Source of the DNA: an uncultured Methanobrevibacter sp. | GTDB taxonomy: Archaea; Methanobacteriota; Methanobacteria; Methanobacteriales; Methanobacteriaceae | Assembly (NCBI RefSeq): GCF_946184425.1 | Contig: NZ_CAMHFP010000001.1 | Location: forward strand, 61,818-125,817 | Direction: 5' to 3' | DNA length: 64,000 nucleotides | Shown: positions 8,649 to 18,690 of the stretch, one piece after another | Numbering within the stretch: position 1 is the first letter of the stretch | Layout: each line of letters begins with the position of its first letter | Program-made: the position numbers and the translations under genes | The notes under the pieces: model-generated | Seen by the model: only the letters and a program-made list of their open reading frames with translations | Told to the model about the DNA's origin: nothing | Database searches by the model: none

Positions 8649-11600
8649 ATGAACGAAAAGAAAAAATTAATAATAATATGTTTACTATTAGTGTTCTTTT
8701 TGGCTTTGCCATTTGTATCTGCAAGTGATGATATGGATAATGGTACAATAGCCATTCAGGAAAGCCTGAACACTATAAAAATCGATAATGATGAGATTTT
8801 ATCAGACTCATCCGGAACTTTTGCACAGTTGAATGATAAAATCCAAAAGACAAGTTCTGGCGGAACAATAGTACTTGATCGAAATTACACTTATGGGAAT
8901 GGTGATGAAAATGGGGGCATTACTATCCATAAGGATATTACTATTGATGGTGCTGGTCACACATTGGATGGTGCCGGTCAGTCTGCCATATTCAGGATTA
9001 ACGGATGCAACCAAATTACATTGAAAAACATTAACTTTGTCAATGCCAAATCAGGTAACGGCGGAGCACTTAGTGCAATTGATTGTAATCATTTGGATAT
9101 TATTAATTCCAACTTTACAAACAATACTGCAACAGTCAATGGGGGTGCGATATATTCCAGCGGAACCATGCTGACTGTTTCTTCATCTACTTTTACACAA
9201 AATACAGCTTCTTATGGTGGGGCTATATACTTATACTCTGATGATATCTCTCCTATTGATAATACTATTGGTATTATAGACAAATCATCCTTTGTTAGTA
9301 ATGAAGCTGGTTTTGATGGTGGTGCATTATGGTGCAACTGTGAACTCAGTACTGTTACCAATTCCAGATTTGTAGGTGATAGGGCTAAGAATGGTGCAGG
9401 TATGTATCTTTCTGTTGGTGTTGACATTGATCGTTGTACTTTTATCAATGAACATGCAGACCATAGTGGTGGTGCGGTATATGCCGGTGCAAGTAATTTC
9501 GATACTGATGAAATACCTCAAAATTCAATATATCCTCATGGTTGGAGAAACTCAATCATTACCAATTGTACTGCTAGTCTGGACGGTGGTGGAGGTTACA
9601 TCGAAGGCGATCATGCTGAAGTTGATAATGTAACATTCATTGGCAATAGGGCAATACATGATGGTGGTGCATTAATGTGGGCAGGTGACTATGGAATCAT
9701 TAACAAGGTAACATGTATAGCTAATAATGCTGCAGGGGGTAGTGGTTCAATATGTTTGTCCGGTTTTGATGTAAGTGTCTATGATTCTGTATTTAGGTTA
9801 TCTAATGCAACTGTGTCAGGTGGAGCAATATATGTATATGGTGATAATGCAAGTATAACCAATTCTTTATTCGATAAATGTGCAGCAGTTGCTCAACACG
9901 GTGGTGCAATATACGTTTCAGGTTTAAACACTATTATTAATCAATGTAACTTCACAATGAACAGAGTCAACTTCGGTGTCGGCCAGGGTGCTTCAATCAA
10001 TGTTCAGGGTGATAATGCAAAAATTACCCAATGTGACTTTGACAGATGTTCTGCTTTTGAAGGAGGTTTTGTATACATTAGTGGTAATGATGTTACAATT
10101 GATGAGTGCACAGGTATTCACAGCTATGCGGTAAACGGAGGTTCATTCTATATTAAGGGTAATAATGTAACTGTATCCAACTCCAATATTTCTCTTAACA
10201 ATGCTTCTCACCTTGGTGGAGCTGTATATGTTGCAGGTGACTTTGCGAAACTTGACAATAATCGAATATCCAAAGCTATTGTATATTCTGGGGATGGCGG
10301 TGCGATTTACGTTGAAGGTGCGAATACCACAATTTCAAGGTCCTCCTTTGTTCAAAACAGGGCACAAGGCGAATCCCATGGAGGTTCAATTAATGTTCAG
10401 GGTAATGGTACTAAGATTTTAAACTGTACCTTTGACATGTGTAATGCATATGATGGAGGAGTTCTTTATGTTAAAGGTTCAAATGCACTCGTTGACGGAT
10501 ATGTATGTATTCACAGTTTGGCATACAATAACGGTGGTGCAATTTATGTTGCGGGTGATTATGCGACAATTACTGATTTTGATATATCCATGACCAATGC
10601 CACCAATTGTGGCGGTGCAGTGTATGTTTCAGGAAACTTTGCAAACATCAGAAATTCCAATTTAACCCGTTGCATCGCTTACAATCATGATGGCGGTGCG
10701 TTGTATGTGTCCGGTTTGAACACTACTTTATCCAATTCAAAATTCATTCAAAATAGGGTTAACACTGAAAATGGTCGTGGAGGATCCATTGATATTGAGG
10801 GAAATTACACTAAAATATTGAATTGTACTTTTGACATGTGTACTGCTTATGATGGTGGTGTGGTCTATATTGATGGTTCTCATGCATTGATTGATGGTTA
10901 TTCATGTATTAGGAGTTTAGCCGCTAATGATGGTGGTGCAATTTATATTAAAGGAGATAATGCTACAATTGCTGATTTTGACATGTCTCTGACTAATGCC
11001 ACTAATTATGGTGGTGCAATTTATGTTGAAGGTAACTTCGCAAACATCAGAAATTCCAACTTCACTAAATGTATCTCATACAATAAAGATGGGGGAGCTT
11101 TATGTGTAGTCGGATTATACACTACAATTACTAACTCCTGCTTTACACAAAATAGAGTAAATGCTAATAATGGTCGTGGTGGATCAATTAATATTCAAGG
11201 TAACTATACTCGGATTTTAAATTCCACATTTGTGATGTGCAATGCATATGAAGGTGGTGTAATTTATGTAAATGGTTCTTATGTATTGATAAGTGGATAT
11301 TCCTGCACTATGAGCTATGCAACTAATAACGGTGGAGCTATTTATGTGGCTGGAGATTATGTGAATGTTTCCAGCTTTGATGTTTCCTTAAGCAATGCCA
11401 CCAATTACGGTGGGGCATTATATGTGTCTGGAAACAATGTTAATATTGAATCATCTAACTTCACAAGATGCATAGGTGACGATTGCCATGGTGGAGCACT
11501 TTATATTGCAGGTTTAAATGCAACTGTCTCAAAATCTAAATTTGTTCAAAATCGTGTAAATACTGAAAATGGTCGTGGAGGATCAATTGAAATTCAGGGT

Positions 11601-14600
11601 AATGGAACTAAAATCCTTAACTGTTCCTTTGACATGTGTACTGCGTATGAAGGAGCAATCATGTATATCAATGGTTCAGATACTACTGTGGAAGGTTTCA
11701 GTTCAATTCACAGTTTTGCCACTAATAATGGTGGTGCATTCTACATAGCAGGTGATAATACATTAATTAAAGATTTCACCATTTCCATGTCCAATGCAAC
11801 TAATGAAGGTGGTGCCATTTATATTGCCGGTGATGAAGTGGATATTTTAAACGGTAATATAAGCATATGTATTGCATCCAAAGGTGATGGTGGTGCAATT
11901 TATGTTGCGGGTTATAACACAACTGTCAAAAACTGTGATTTCGATAAAACACAGGCATTCAACGGAAACGGTGGAGCAATATTTTTAGAAGGTAATTTAG
12001 CCAGTGTCGAAGATTCTACTTTCATTCGCAGTTTTGCAAATAATGGAGGAGTAATTTACATTTCAGGTCATGATGCTGCCATTTTGAATAATAATCTGAT
12101 GTACAGCTGGTGTGTTGACAGTGGTGGAGCAATCTATATTGAAGGTCATGATGTGAGTATTATAAACAGTTCATTTGCATACACAAACGCAAGTTCAAGA
12201 AATAATCCATATGCTGGCTTTGGAGGCGCAATTTTCGTATATGGTGATAATGTAAACATTACTTCATCCACTTTCTTCATGACCGTCGCTGAAAAAGGAG
12301 GTTCTGGTGGTGCTGTTTATATTTTGGGTGAATATGTAAACATCGATAAATCAAATTTCACCAATACTACTGCTCCAGATTACTTCAATCTGGATGGTGG
12401 AGCAAGTTCTGCAGGAGCTATTGCAATTGAAGGGAACCATGCTAATGTTACCAATTCCAATTTCCTCAACTGTCATGCCCGTAATGGTGGGGTAATGTTT
12501 GTTGCAGGTTCAAACACATATCTTATCAATTCCACTATTTTGGATTCCAATGCGACATATGATGGTGGAGCGTTATATATCTTCGGAGATCATACATATG
12601 TGTTAAACACTACCTTTGAAAATGTCGAGACTACCAGATTGGGTGGGGCGATATTCATTCGTTTCGGTGAATACACAACATTTGAATCATCAAAATTCAT
12701 AAACTGTACTTCCACTCAGGGAGGCGCTATTGACATTGAAGGAAGGGATGTTCAAATATTATACACTGATTTCCTTAATTGTACTGCAGTCACTGATGGT
12801 GGAGCCATTTTCGTTGATGGGGATAATGTACTGATTTTTGAATCTAACTTCATAGAATGTGATGCTTATAATGGAAATGGTGGTTCCATTTATTGGATTG
12901 GCTCATATGGTGAAGTTGACAATTCAAATTTCATAAACAACAGTGCTCAAAAACTTGGAGGTGCAATATGCCTGCGTGAAAACACAGGAGTCAAATTCCA
13001 AAATAGCCATTTCATCAACAATACTGCGGGAATCAATGGTGGTGCTATAGACTTTAACAGAGGAGCAAGTAACGGTGCAATTATTAATTCCACTTTTGAA
13101 AATAATGTGGCTAACAGGTCTGCAGGAGCAGTATTCTGGTTTGGTACTAATGGTGTAATCAAAAACTCAAATTTCACCAACAACAAAGCTTTAGGTATTG
13201 TTAATTATACTGATTCCTATGGAAATGTCACTTATGGGGGTTATGGTGGTGCTGTAATGTGGACTGGTGCTTTGGGAAATGTAGATAATTGTATATTTGA
13301 AGATAACTATGCTCAATATAATGAAGCTACCAAATCTGGAGGGCGTGGTGGAGCTGTTTATCTCCAGGGAAGTGATGTGGGACACTGTATAGATACATCA
13401 TTCACAAACTCTGTTTTCATCAATAACACTGCAGGATTCAATGGTGGTGCCGTCGATTGGTATCATGGAGCAATAAACGGTCTTGTGGCTAATTCCACTT
13501 TTATAGATAATACTGCAGGACGTTCTGGAGGCGCTGTATACTGGAGTGGTATAAACGGTACTGTTAAAAATTCCACTTTCATCAACAACTCTGCTTTAGG
13601 CGAAATAACAGATGCCAATGGTGGTGGAGATGGTGGAGCTGTCCTTTGGGTAGGTCATGAAGGTAGTTTGAATGATGTTAAATTCTTAAATAACGTTGCT
13701 GCTTACTCTGGTGGAGCAATATTCCTAAAAGGAAGTGATGACGGCAGTGACGAACACTGTGACAATGTATCAATTTATGATGCATTATTTGAAAACAACT
13801 TCGCCGGTCTTAATGGTGGTGCTGTTGACTTCCAGGAAGGTGCTATTAACGGAAAACTGTCCAATGCAACATTCATAAATAACGCAGCTTTAAGAAATGG
13901 CGGAGCAATATTCTGGTATGGTCATAACGGTACTGTAACACATTCTATATTCATTGAAAATGAAGCATTAGGTCTTGTAGATGAGGATGCAAGAGGCGTC
14001 CATAAATATATTGATGAAAACGGTAATAAAGTTCTAGGAGGTTCTGGCGGAGCTATATCCTGGATTGGTGATATAGGTTCAGTTGATGACTCTGAATTTA
14101 TTGATAACACTGCTGCAAGATTGGGCGGTGCAATCTATTTAAGAGACAATGCATTCACCACATTCAAAAACGATAAATTCATTAACAACACTGCAGGAAT
14201 CAACGGTGGTGCTATAGATTTCAACCGTGGAGCGCATGACGGTGCAATTATTAATTCCACTTTTGAAAATAATGTGGCTAACCGGTCTGCCGGTGCGGTG
14301 TTCTGGTTTGGTACAAATGGTACTATTAAAGATTCATTGTTCATCAACAATTCTGCATTAGGTATTGTTAATTATACTGATTCTTATGGAAATATCACTT
14401 CTGGCGGTTATGGTGGTGCCGTAATGTGGACCGGATCTAAAGGTGTTGTCGTGAACTCTATATTTACGGATAATGAAGCTGCAAAACGTGGTGGGGCTGT
14501 TTACTTGCAGGGTAGTGATGTAGGTAACTGTACTAATACTACTTTTGATGATTGTCTGTTTGCTCGTAATGTTGCTGGTACTAATGGTGGTGCTGTTGAT

Positions 14601-17600
14601 TGGCATGAGGGTGCCAGTGATGGTAGGATTTTTAATTCCATTTTTGAGGATAATGCTGCCGGTGCTAATGGTGGTGCTGTTTATTGGAGAGGTCATGATG
14701 GTGTAATATTTGATTCTGTATTTAGTAATAATACTGCTCGTGGTTTACGTCCTGGGTCTTATGGTAATGTTGGTGATGGTGGTGCTATGTTCTGGGCTGG
14801 AATTAATGGTACTGTTGTGAAATGTGTTTTCACTGATAATGTGGCTGTGAAAAATCCTGATTATGATGTTGGGGGTCGTGGTGGTGCTGTTTACATTGAA
14901 CCATGTAATCACGGTAATTATAATACTACTTTCAGGGATGTTCTGTTTGAGGATAATGTTGCCGGTACTAACGGGGGTGCTATTGATTGGCATGCTGGTG
15001 CTCATGACGGTCTTGTAGTTAATGCAACTTTCATAAACAACACAGCAAAAAGATCAGGTGGTGCAATTTACTGGAGCGGAATCAATGGTACAATTAAAAA
15101 CTCAAAATTCACTGAAAACAGAGCTTTAGGTAACGTTACTGATAAAAACGGTGGTGGAGATGGTGGTGCTGTCCTTTGGGTTGGCCAAAACGGAATCATC
15201 AAAGGTTCAAAATTCAAAGACAACCGTGCTGCTTACTCAGGCGGGGCAGTGTTCTTAAAAGGAAGCGATGACGGAAGTGAAGGTCACTGCAACAATGTAA
15301 CTATCGACAACGGATTGTTTGAAAATAACTTTGCCGGACTTAACGGTGGTGCTGTTGACTTCCAGGAAGGTGCTGTCAACGGCAGACTTTCCAATTCAAA
15401 CTTAATCAACAATACTGCTTTGAGAAATGGAGGAGCAGTATTCTGGTACGGTCACAACGGTACAGTAAAATCATGCAATTTCACAGATAACAAAGCTTTA
15501 GGTCTTGTTGATGAAGATGCAAGAGGAGTTCATAAATATATTGACACTGACGGAAATAAAGTATTGGGCGGATCAGGTGGAGCTGTATCATGGATCGGTG
15601 ATATAGGTTATGTAATTGACTGTAATTTCGTTAAAAATGATGCAGAAAAACAGGGTGGAGCAATATTTTTAAGAGACAATCTCTTCACAACATTTAAAGG
15701 CGATAACTTCACTAATAACTCAGCAAAACAAGGTGGAGCAATATACTGGAAATCCCAGTCAAATGAAATTTTAACAGACTGCATACTGACAGGAAATGTT
15801 GCAAGTAAAGGTTCAGCTATTTATCTTGCAAAAAATAATCTTGAAATTATCGACTCCGTATTGCTCAACAACAAGGCAGATTCCCAGGATTTAGTCTTAA
15901 ACGTAACAAAAACTAATAATAATCAAACAATTGATGTTATAGTAACACTTAGGGGTAATGACAATTTACTCAATGCAATATGGAATGACGGAACAATCGG
16001 CCTTACCAATGTAACTTACTGGGGTATTGACGGTGTTACAAACACTGGCAGTGAACGTAGAGTTCCTGTTGTACTTGCAGAAGACGTAAAACCTGGCGAT
16101 TATGATAATATTTATCAAACACGGTATGAGGATTATCAGGACATAACATTTTATATTTATGACAGGCAGAACAATCTTCTCACCGGCAAAACAGTCAAAA
16201 CAAATATTTCAGGTATGGCTAGATTTAAATATGCTTCAAGTTCCGATAAATTATATGAATTAGTATTCCATCCGGATGATAATTATTACACTGGAATTGA
16301 AAATTCAACATCCAAAAAATTAGCTTATGCAATTATTCCGGCTACTGATATATACTATCTTGAAAATGAATCATTTGTCATCAGTATTGTTGACCGGCAA
16401 AATGAAACAGTACCTTCCGGAAACGTTACAGTATTGCTGAATGGTGCTGAAATAGGCAATTTCACTTTAGAGGATGGCAAAACCCCTCAAATTGTCTTAA
16501 CCAGTTTGCCTTGCGGAACATATAATGTGACAGTTAAATACACTGGCAGTGAAGATTTCTTCCCGGCAATTAACTCAACAACATTTAAAGTTATGAAAAT
16601 CGCTTCATTCATAATTCCAACAATTGAAAACTACACTTACGGCGAAAAAGGAAAAATGATTATAAAAGTTCCTGAAAATGAGACCAATACAATTTCAATC
16701 AACTTAAACGGCAAAACTTATGAAGTTAAAGTCAATGAAAGCGGCTGTGCTGAATTTGAAATTCCTGAACTTGACTTCGGAGTATATGAGGTTGAATTAG
16801 ACTATCCTGAAACAAACAACTACTTTAAATCCGCAAACAGGACTTCCTTTGAAATATGTCCTGGAGTTGACCTTAATATTGTCAAATCAGCAAATGCAAG
16901 AGAAGTTTATGTGGATGAGGAGATCACATACACAATTGTGGTTTATAATGCAGGTTTAGGTAATGCAACAGAAGTAAAAGTCTCTGAAAAACTTTCAAAA
17001 TCACTCAAATTCATATCAGCTGATACAGAATACGGATATTACAGTGAAAGTGAAGGAGTATGGCATGTCGGTAACTTAAACTCTTCAACCAGTGCTACTT
17101 TAACATTAACCGTTAAAGCAATATCTGCAGGGGAAGTTAAGAATACAGTATCTGTTGGGGCTCTTGAAAAAGACTTAAATAGTTCAGATAACAATTTCAC
17201 ATGTGAAAATGTAACTGTTATACAGAGAGATTCTCCAATTGAAATCGACGTTAAAGACATCACTTACGGTGAAGCTATTGTTATAACAGTTAAAGCTCCA
17301 AAAGACAGCAACGGAACTGTAAACGTTACAGTCTGTGGTGAAACATACAATGATCTTCCGGTTTATGATGGGCAGATAGTATTTGAATACGATAGTCTTG
17401 CGGGAGGAGACTACGATGTTGATGTAACATTCAGCGGAGACAATAAATACAAGCCAAATTCAACACATGCAAGTTTCAATGTAGCAAAATTAACACCTGA
17501 AATTAAAATTGAAGTAGTTGACATTAAAGAAGGCGAAATTGAAGTATTGAACGTTACAGTCAATGCTCCTGGAACTGTATTAATCACTGTTGATGGGTTA

Positions 17601-18476
17601 ACAATTGAGATTCCATTGGAGGATGGTGTCAAAACCACTGATGTTTTAGCTTTAGGAAATACATTAAACTATGATGGTAAGGCAACATGGAATCTGATTA
17701 ATTTGCCTTTAGGCGCTCATAATGCATTTGCAGTCTATAAAGGCAATGAAAATTACACAAGTGTTAATACAAGTGCAGTATTCCATGTTAGGGCTGATGT
17801 GGGAGATGTTTCTGTCATTCTTTCAGATATCAATGAGGGTGATGATGAAATAATCAATATCAAATATCCTGAAGATGCAACAGGTGATGTAACAATCATG
17901 ATAAACGGCAAATCATACACCAAATCTTTAAGAAATGGTGAAGTGTCATTCACAATTCCTAAACTTAAAGCTGGAAAATATAAATTTGACATTTACTATT
18001 CAGGTGATGATAAATACTTGCCTGCTGAAGCAGAAGGATCATTTAAAGTATCCAAAGTATCCAAAGAGAAAATCAAGCTAACTGATGACAACATTGATTT
18101 TGATGGTAAAAAATTCACTGTAACTCTTCCAAGTGATGCAACAGGAACTGTAACAATCGAGATTGACGGTAAGGTTTACACAAAATCAGTTAAAGATGGA
18201 AAAGCAGTATTCGAACTTTCAGGTTTAAAACATGGGGACTATAGCATTTTTGTCGCATATTCCGGAGACGATAAATATGATGAGGTATCAGAATCATTCA
18301 TGATAAATGTTGATTTTGATAAGGGGTCTGGTGCAACACATGAGGGTAAATCTTATGGTAAACTCTCTTCAGAGAGGGTTAACTTGTCAGATTATGCAAC
18401 TGGTAATCCTGTTTGGATTATACTGTTGATTTGTGCTCTGATTGGGCTAATTAGGCCAAGGAGATATCGAAAATAG
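8649..18476 (+). CDS. Adhesin-like surface protein, beta-helix plus one DUF11 and Ig-like repeats (3275 aa)
   Basis: I chose ATG 8649 over the in-frame GTG at 8637. It gives a clean signal peptide (MNEKKK, hydrophobic core, cleavage near VSA-S at about residue 25), and the GTGGTTAT run then sits where a weak ribosome-binding site would be. A beta-helix entry cap follows (FAQLN..I, NYTY, ITIDGAGHTLDG). Then come GGAxY/GGAxxx-SxFxxN coil repeats to about residue 2417, including a 133-aa super-repeat. Three diverged Ig-like units, a single DUF11 domain (about 2737-2860), four Ig-like units and an SDYATGNPVW tail with hydrophobic helix and RRYRK end (from 3249) complete it. Such beta-helices are known in adhesins and polysaccharide-active proteins. 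No catalytic residues can be assigned, so surface adhesion or binding is inferred. Confidence 0.9.
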   Translation: MNEKKKLIIICLLLVFFLALPFVSASDDMDNGTIAIQESLNTIKIDNDEILSDSSGTFAQLNDKIQKTSSGGTIVLDRNYTYGNGDENGGITIHKDITIDGAGHTLDGAGQSAIFRINGCNQITLKNINFVNAKSGNGGALSAIDCNHLDIINSNFTNNTATVNGGAIYSSGTMLTVSSSTFTQNTASYGGAIYLYSDDISPIDNTIGIIDKSSFVSNEAGFDGGALWCNCELSTVTNSRFVGDRAKNGAGMYLSVGVDIDRCTFINEHADHSGGAVYAGASNFDTDEIPQNSIYPHGWRNSIITNCTASLDGGGGYIEGDHAEVDNVTFIGNRAIHDGGALMWAGDYGIINKVTCIANNAAGGSGSICLSGFDVSVYDSVFRLSNATVSGGAIYVYGDNASITNSLFDKCAAVAQHGGAIYVSGLNTIINQCNFTMNRVNFGVGQGASINVQGDNAKITQCDFDRCSAFEGGFVYISGNDVTIDECTGIHSYAVNGGSFYIKGNNVTVSNSNISLNNASHLGGAVYVAGDFAKLDNNRISKAIVYSGDGGAIYVEGANTTISRSSFVQNRAQGESHGGSINVQGNGTKILNCTFDMCNAYDGGVLYVKGSNALVDGYVCIHSLAYNNGGAIYVAGDYATITDFDISMTNATNCGGAVYVSGNFANIRNSNLTRCIAYNHDGGALYVSGLNTTLSNSKFIQNRVNTENGRGGSIDIEGNYTKILNCTFDMCTAYDGGVVYIDGSHALIDGYSCIRSLAANDGGAIYIKGDNATIADFDMSLTNATNYGGAIYVEGNFANIRNSNFTKCISYNKDGGALCVVGLYTTITNSCFTQNRVNANNGRGGSINIQGNYTRILNSTFVMCNAYEGGVIYVNGSYVLISGYSCTMSYATNNGGAIYVAGDYVNVSSFDVSLSNATNYGGALYVSGNNVNIESSNFTRCIGDDCHGGALYIAGLNATVSKSKFVQNRVNTENGRGGSIEIQGNGTKILNCSFDMCTAYEGAIMYINGSDTTVEGFSSIHSFATNNGGAFYIAGDNTLIKDFTISMSNATNEGGAIYIAGDEVDILNGNISICIASKGDGGAIYVAGYNTTVKNCDFDKTQAFNGNGGAIFLEGNLASVEDSTFIRSFANNGGVIYISGHDAAILNNNLMYSWCVDSGGAIYIEGHDVSIINSSFAYTNASSRNNPYAGFGGAIFVYGDNVNITSSTFFMTVAEKGGSGGAVYILGEYVNIDKSNFTNTTAPDYFNLDGGASSAGAIAIEGNHANVTNSNFLNCHARNGGVMFVAGSNTYLINSTILDSNATYDGGALYIFGDHTYVLNTTFENVETTRLGGAIFIRFGEYTTFESSKFINCTSTQGGAIDIEGRDVQILYTDFLNCTAVTDGGAIFVDGDNVLIFESNFIECDAYNGNGGSIYWIGSYGEVDNSNFINNSAQKLGGAICLRENTGVKFQNSHFINNTAGINGGAIDFNRGASNGAIINSTFENNVANRSAGAVFWFGTNGVIKNSNFTNNKALGIVNYTDSYGNVTYGGYGGAVMWTGALGNVDNCIFEDNYAQYNEATKSGGRGGAVYLQGSDVGHCIDTSFTNSVFINNTAGFNGGAVDWYHGAINGLVANSTFIDNTAGRSGGAVYWSGINGTVKNSTFINNSALGEITDANGGGDGGAVLWVGHEGSLNDVKFLNNVAAYSGGAIFLKGSDDGSDEHCDNVSIYDALFENNFAGLNGGAVDFQEGAINGKLSNATFINNAALRNGGAIFWYGHNGTVTHSIFIENEALGLVDEDARGVHKYIDENGNKVLGGSGGAISWIGDIGSVDDSEFIDNTAARLGGAIYLRDNAFTTFKNDKFINNTAGINGGAIDFNRGAHDGAIINSTFENNVANRSAGAVFWFGTNGTIKDSLFINNSALGIVNYTDSYGNITSGGYGGAVMWTGSKGVVVNSIFTDNEAAKRGGAVYLQGSDVGNCTNTTFDDCLFARNVAGTNGGAVDWHEGASDGRIFNSIFEDNAAGANGGAVYWRGHDGVIFDSVFSNNTARGLRPGSYGNVGDGGAMFWAGINGTVVKCVFTDNVAVKNPDYDVGGRGGAVYIEPCNHGNYNTTFRDVLFEDNVAGTNGGAIDWHAGAHDGLVVNATFINNTAKRSGGAIYWSGINGTIKNSKFTENRALGNVTDKNGGGDGGAVLWVGQNGIIKGSKFKDNRAAYSGGAVFLKGSDDGSEGHCNNVTIDNGLFENNFAGLNGGAVDFQEGAVNGRLSNSNLINNTALRNGGAVFWYGHNGTVKSCNFTDNKALGLVDEDARGVHKYIDTDGNKVLGGSGGAVSWIGDIGYVIDCNFVKNDAEKQGGAIFLRDNLFTTFKGDNFTNNSAKQGGAIYWKSQSNEILTDCILTGNVASKGSAIYLAKNNLEIIDSVLLNNKADSQDLVLNVTKTNNNQTIDVIVTLRGNDNLLNAIWNDGTIGLTNVTYWGIDGVTNTGSERRVPVVLAEDVKPGDYDNIYQTRYEDYQDITFYIYDRQNNLLTGKTVKTNISGMARFKYASSSDKLYELVFHPDDNYYTGIENSTSKKLAYAIIPATDIYYLENESFVISIVDRQNETVPSGNVTVLLNGAEIGNFTLEDGKTPQIVLTSLPCGTYNVTVKYTGSEDFFPAINSTTFKVMKIASFIIPTIENYTYGEKGKMIIKVPENETNTISINLNGKTYEVKVNESGCAEFEIPELDFGVYEVELDYPETNNYFKSANRTSFEICPGVDLNIVKSANAREVYVDEEITYTIVVYNAGLGNATEVKVSEKLSKSLKFISADTEYGYYSESEGVWHVGNLNSSTSATLTLTVKAISAGEVKNTVSVGALEKDLNSSDNNFTCENVTVIQRDSPIEIDVKDITYGEAIVITVKAPKDSNGTVNVTVCGETYNDLPVYDGQIVFEYDSLAGGDYDVDVTFSGDNKYKPNSTHASFNVAKLTPEIKIEVVDIKEGEIEVLNVTVNAPGTVLITVDGLTIEIPLEDGVKTTDVLALGNTLNYDGKATWNLINLPLGAHNAFAVYKGNENYTSVNTSAVFHVRADVGDVSVILSDINEGDDEIINIKYPEDATGDVTIMINGKSYTKSLRNGEVSFTIPKLKAGKYKFDIYYSGDDKYLPAEAEGSFKVSKVSKEKIKLTDDNIDFDGKKFTVTLPSDATGTVTIEIDGKVYTKSVKDGKAVFELSGLKHGDYSIFVAYSGDDKYDEVSESFMINVDFDKGSGATHEGKSYGKLSSERVNLSDYATGNPVWIILLICALIGLIRPRRYRK
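9840..11900 (+). repeat. 133-aa super-repeat, five copies
   Basis: Within the beta-helix, a higher-order unit recurs with QNR/MNR codons at 9957, 10353, 10749, 11148 and 11547, spacings of 396, 396, 399 and 399 bp. Each copy carries F.QNRVN..GRGGSI, then ILNCTFDMC, then GGAIYVAGD and a SNATNYGGA segment. Copies 3-5 are the most alike. Confidence 0.8.
12950..15720 (+). repeat. Large internal duplications in the beta-helix
   Basis: The segment containing GAIDFNRGA and ANRSAGAVFWFGTNG is present twice, 1167 bp apart (markers at 13113 and 14280). A second segment with NGGGDGGAVLWVG, GSDDGS and DEDARGVHKYID is present twice, 1530 bp apart (markers at 13617 and 15147). The copies are similar but not identical. 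Confidence 0.75.
16860..17225 (+). repeat. Single DUF11-type domain
   Basis: The sequence from GVDLNIVKSAN to ENVTV has the full DUF11 layout (ITYTIVVYNAG, then W.VGNL, then NSSDNN). It is the only copy in this protein and links it to the DUF11-rich gene at the left edge. Confidence 0.75.
18393..18476 (+). other. C-terminal YATGNP anchor tail
   Basis: YATGNPVW is followed by a hydrophobic segment and PRRYRK at the very end, as in the three other surface proteins. Confidence 0.7.
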
Positions 18477-18505
18477 TTTACATTTTTGTATACAATATAT
18501 TTTTC

Positions 18506-18567
18506 AATGGAAATTATGTTTAATAAATTCAGTGATTATTTATTGATTTCAATATTTCCATTTTTTT
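18506..18567 (+). terminator. Candidate terminator after the 3275-aa gene
   Basis: A perfect 9-bp inverted repeat AATGGAAAT/ATTTCCATT (18506-18514 and 18554-18562) encloses a 39-nt loop and runs into a T7 tract ending at 18567. The loop is long for a classical hairpin terminator. Confidence 0.4.
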
Positions 18568-18623
18568 AAATATTTGCTCAGTTTTTTTTTGAAGCATCTT
18601 TTGTTTTATTTTGTGATTCAATT

Positions 18624-18690
18624 TGGGGGAGTGTAGTTTGATCGACAGATGGACACTTGACTTCTAACCATCTTGGATATTGTAGTTGTA
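18624..18690 (+). other. Unexplained structured patch, possibly RNA relic
   Basis: A stretch beginning GGGGGAGTGTAGTTTGATCG is less AT-rich than its surroundings. It contains a perfect 6-bp stem AGATGG (18647-18652) / CCATCT (18668-18673) with ACTTCTAA in the loop. The first half recalls a tRNA 5' half, but no T-arm or closing acceptor strand follows, so no RNA gene is called. Confidence 0.25.

Larger units (their letters stand above)
8838..15900 (+). repeat. Parallel beta-helix coil repeats of the 3275-aa protein
   Basis: Coils of about 20-26 aa recur with GGA(I/V)Y or GGA(I/V)xW, followed by N-S-x-F-x-N-N-x-A. This is the hallmark of right-handed beta-helices of the polymorphic-outer-membrane-protein/pectate-lyase-like type. 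The repeats cover about 2350 residues. Confidence 0.8.

Noticed and set aside
9840..11900. Regular repeats as a possible CRISPR array
   Set aside because: Repeats are hundreds of bp, diverged and in-frame within a protein-coding gene; no short identical repeats with unique spacers occur.
18624..18690. Complete tRNA gene
   Set aside because: No T-arm, no closing acceptor strand, and the anticodon-like loop is too long; kept only as an unexplained patch.
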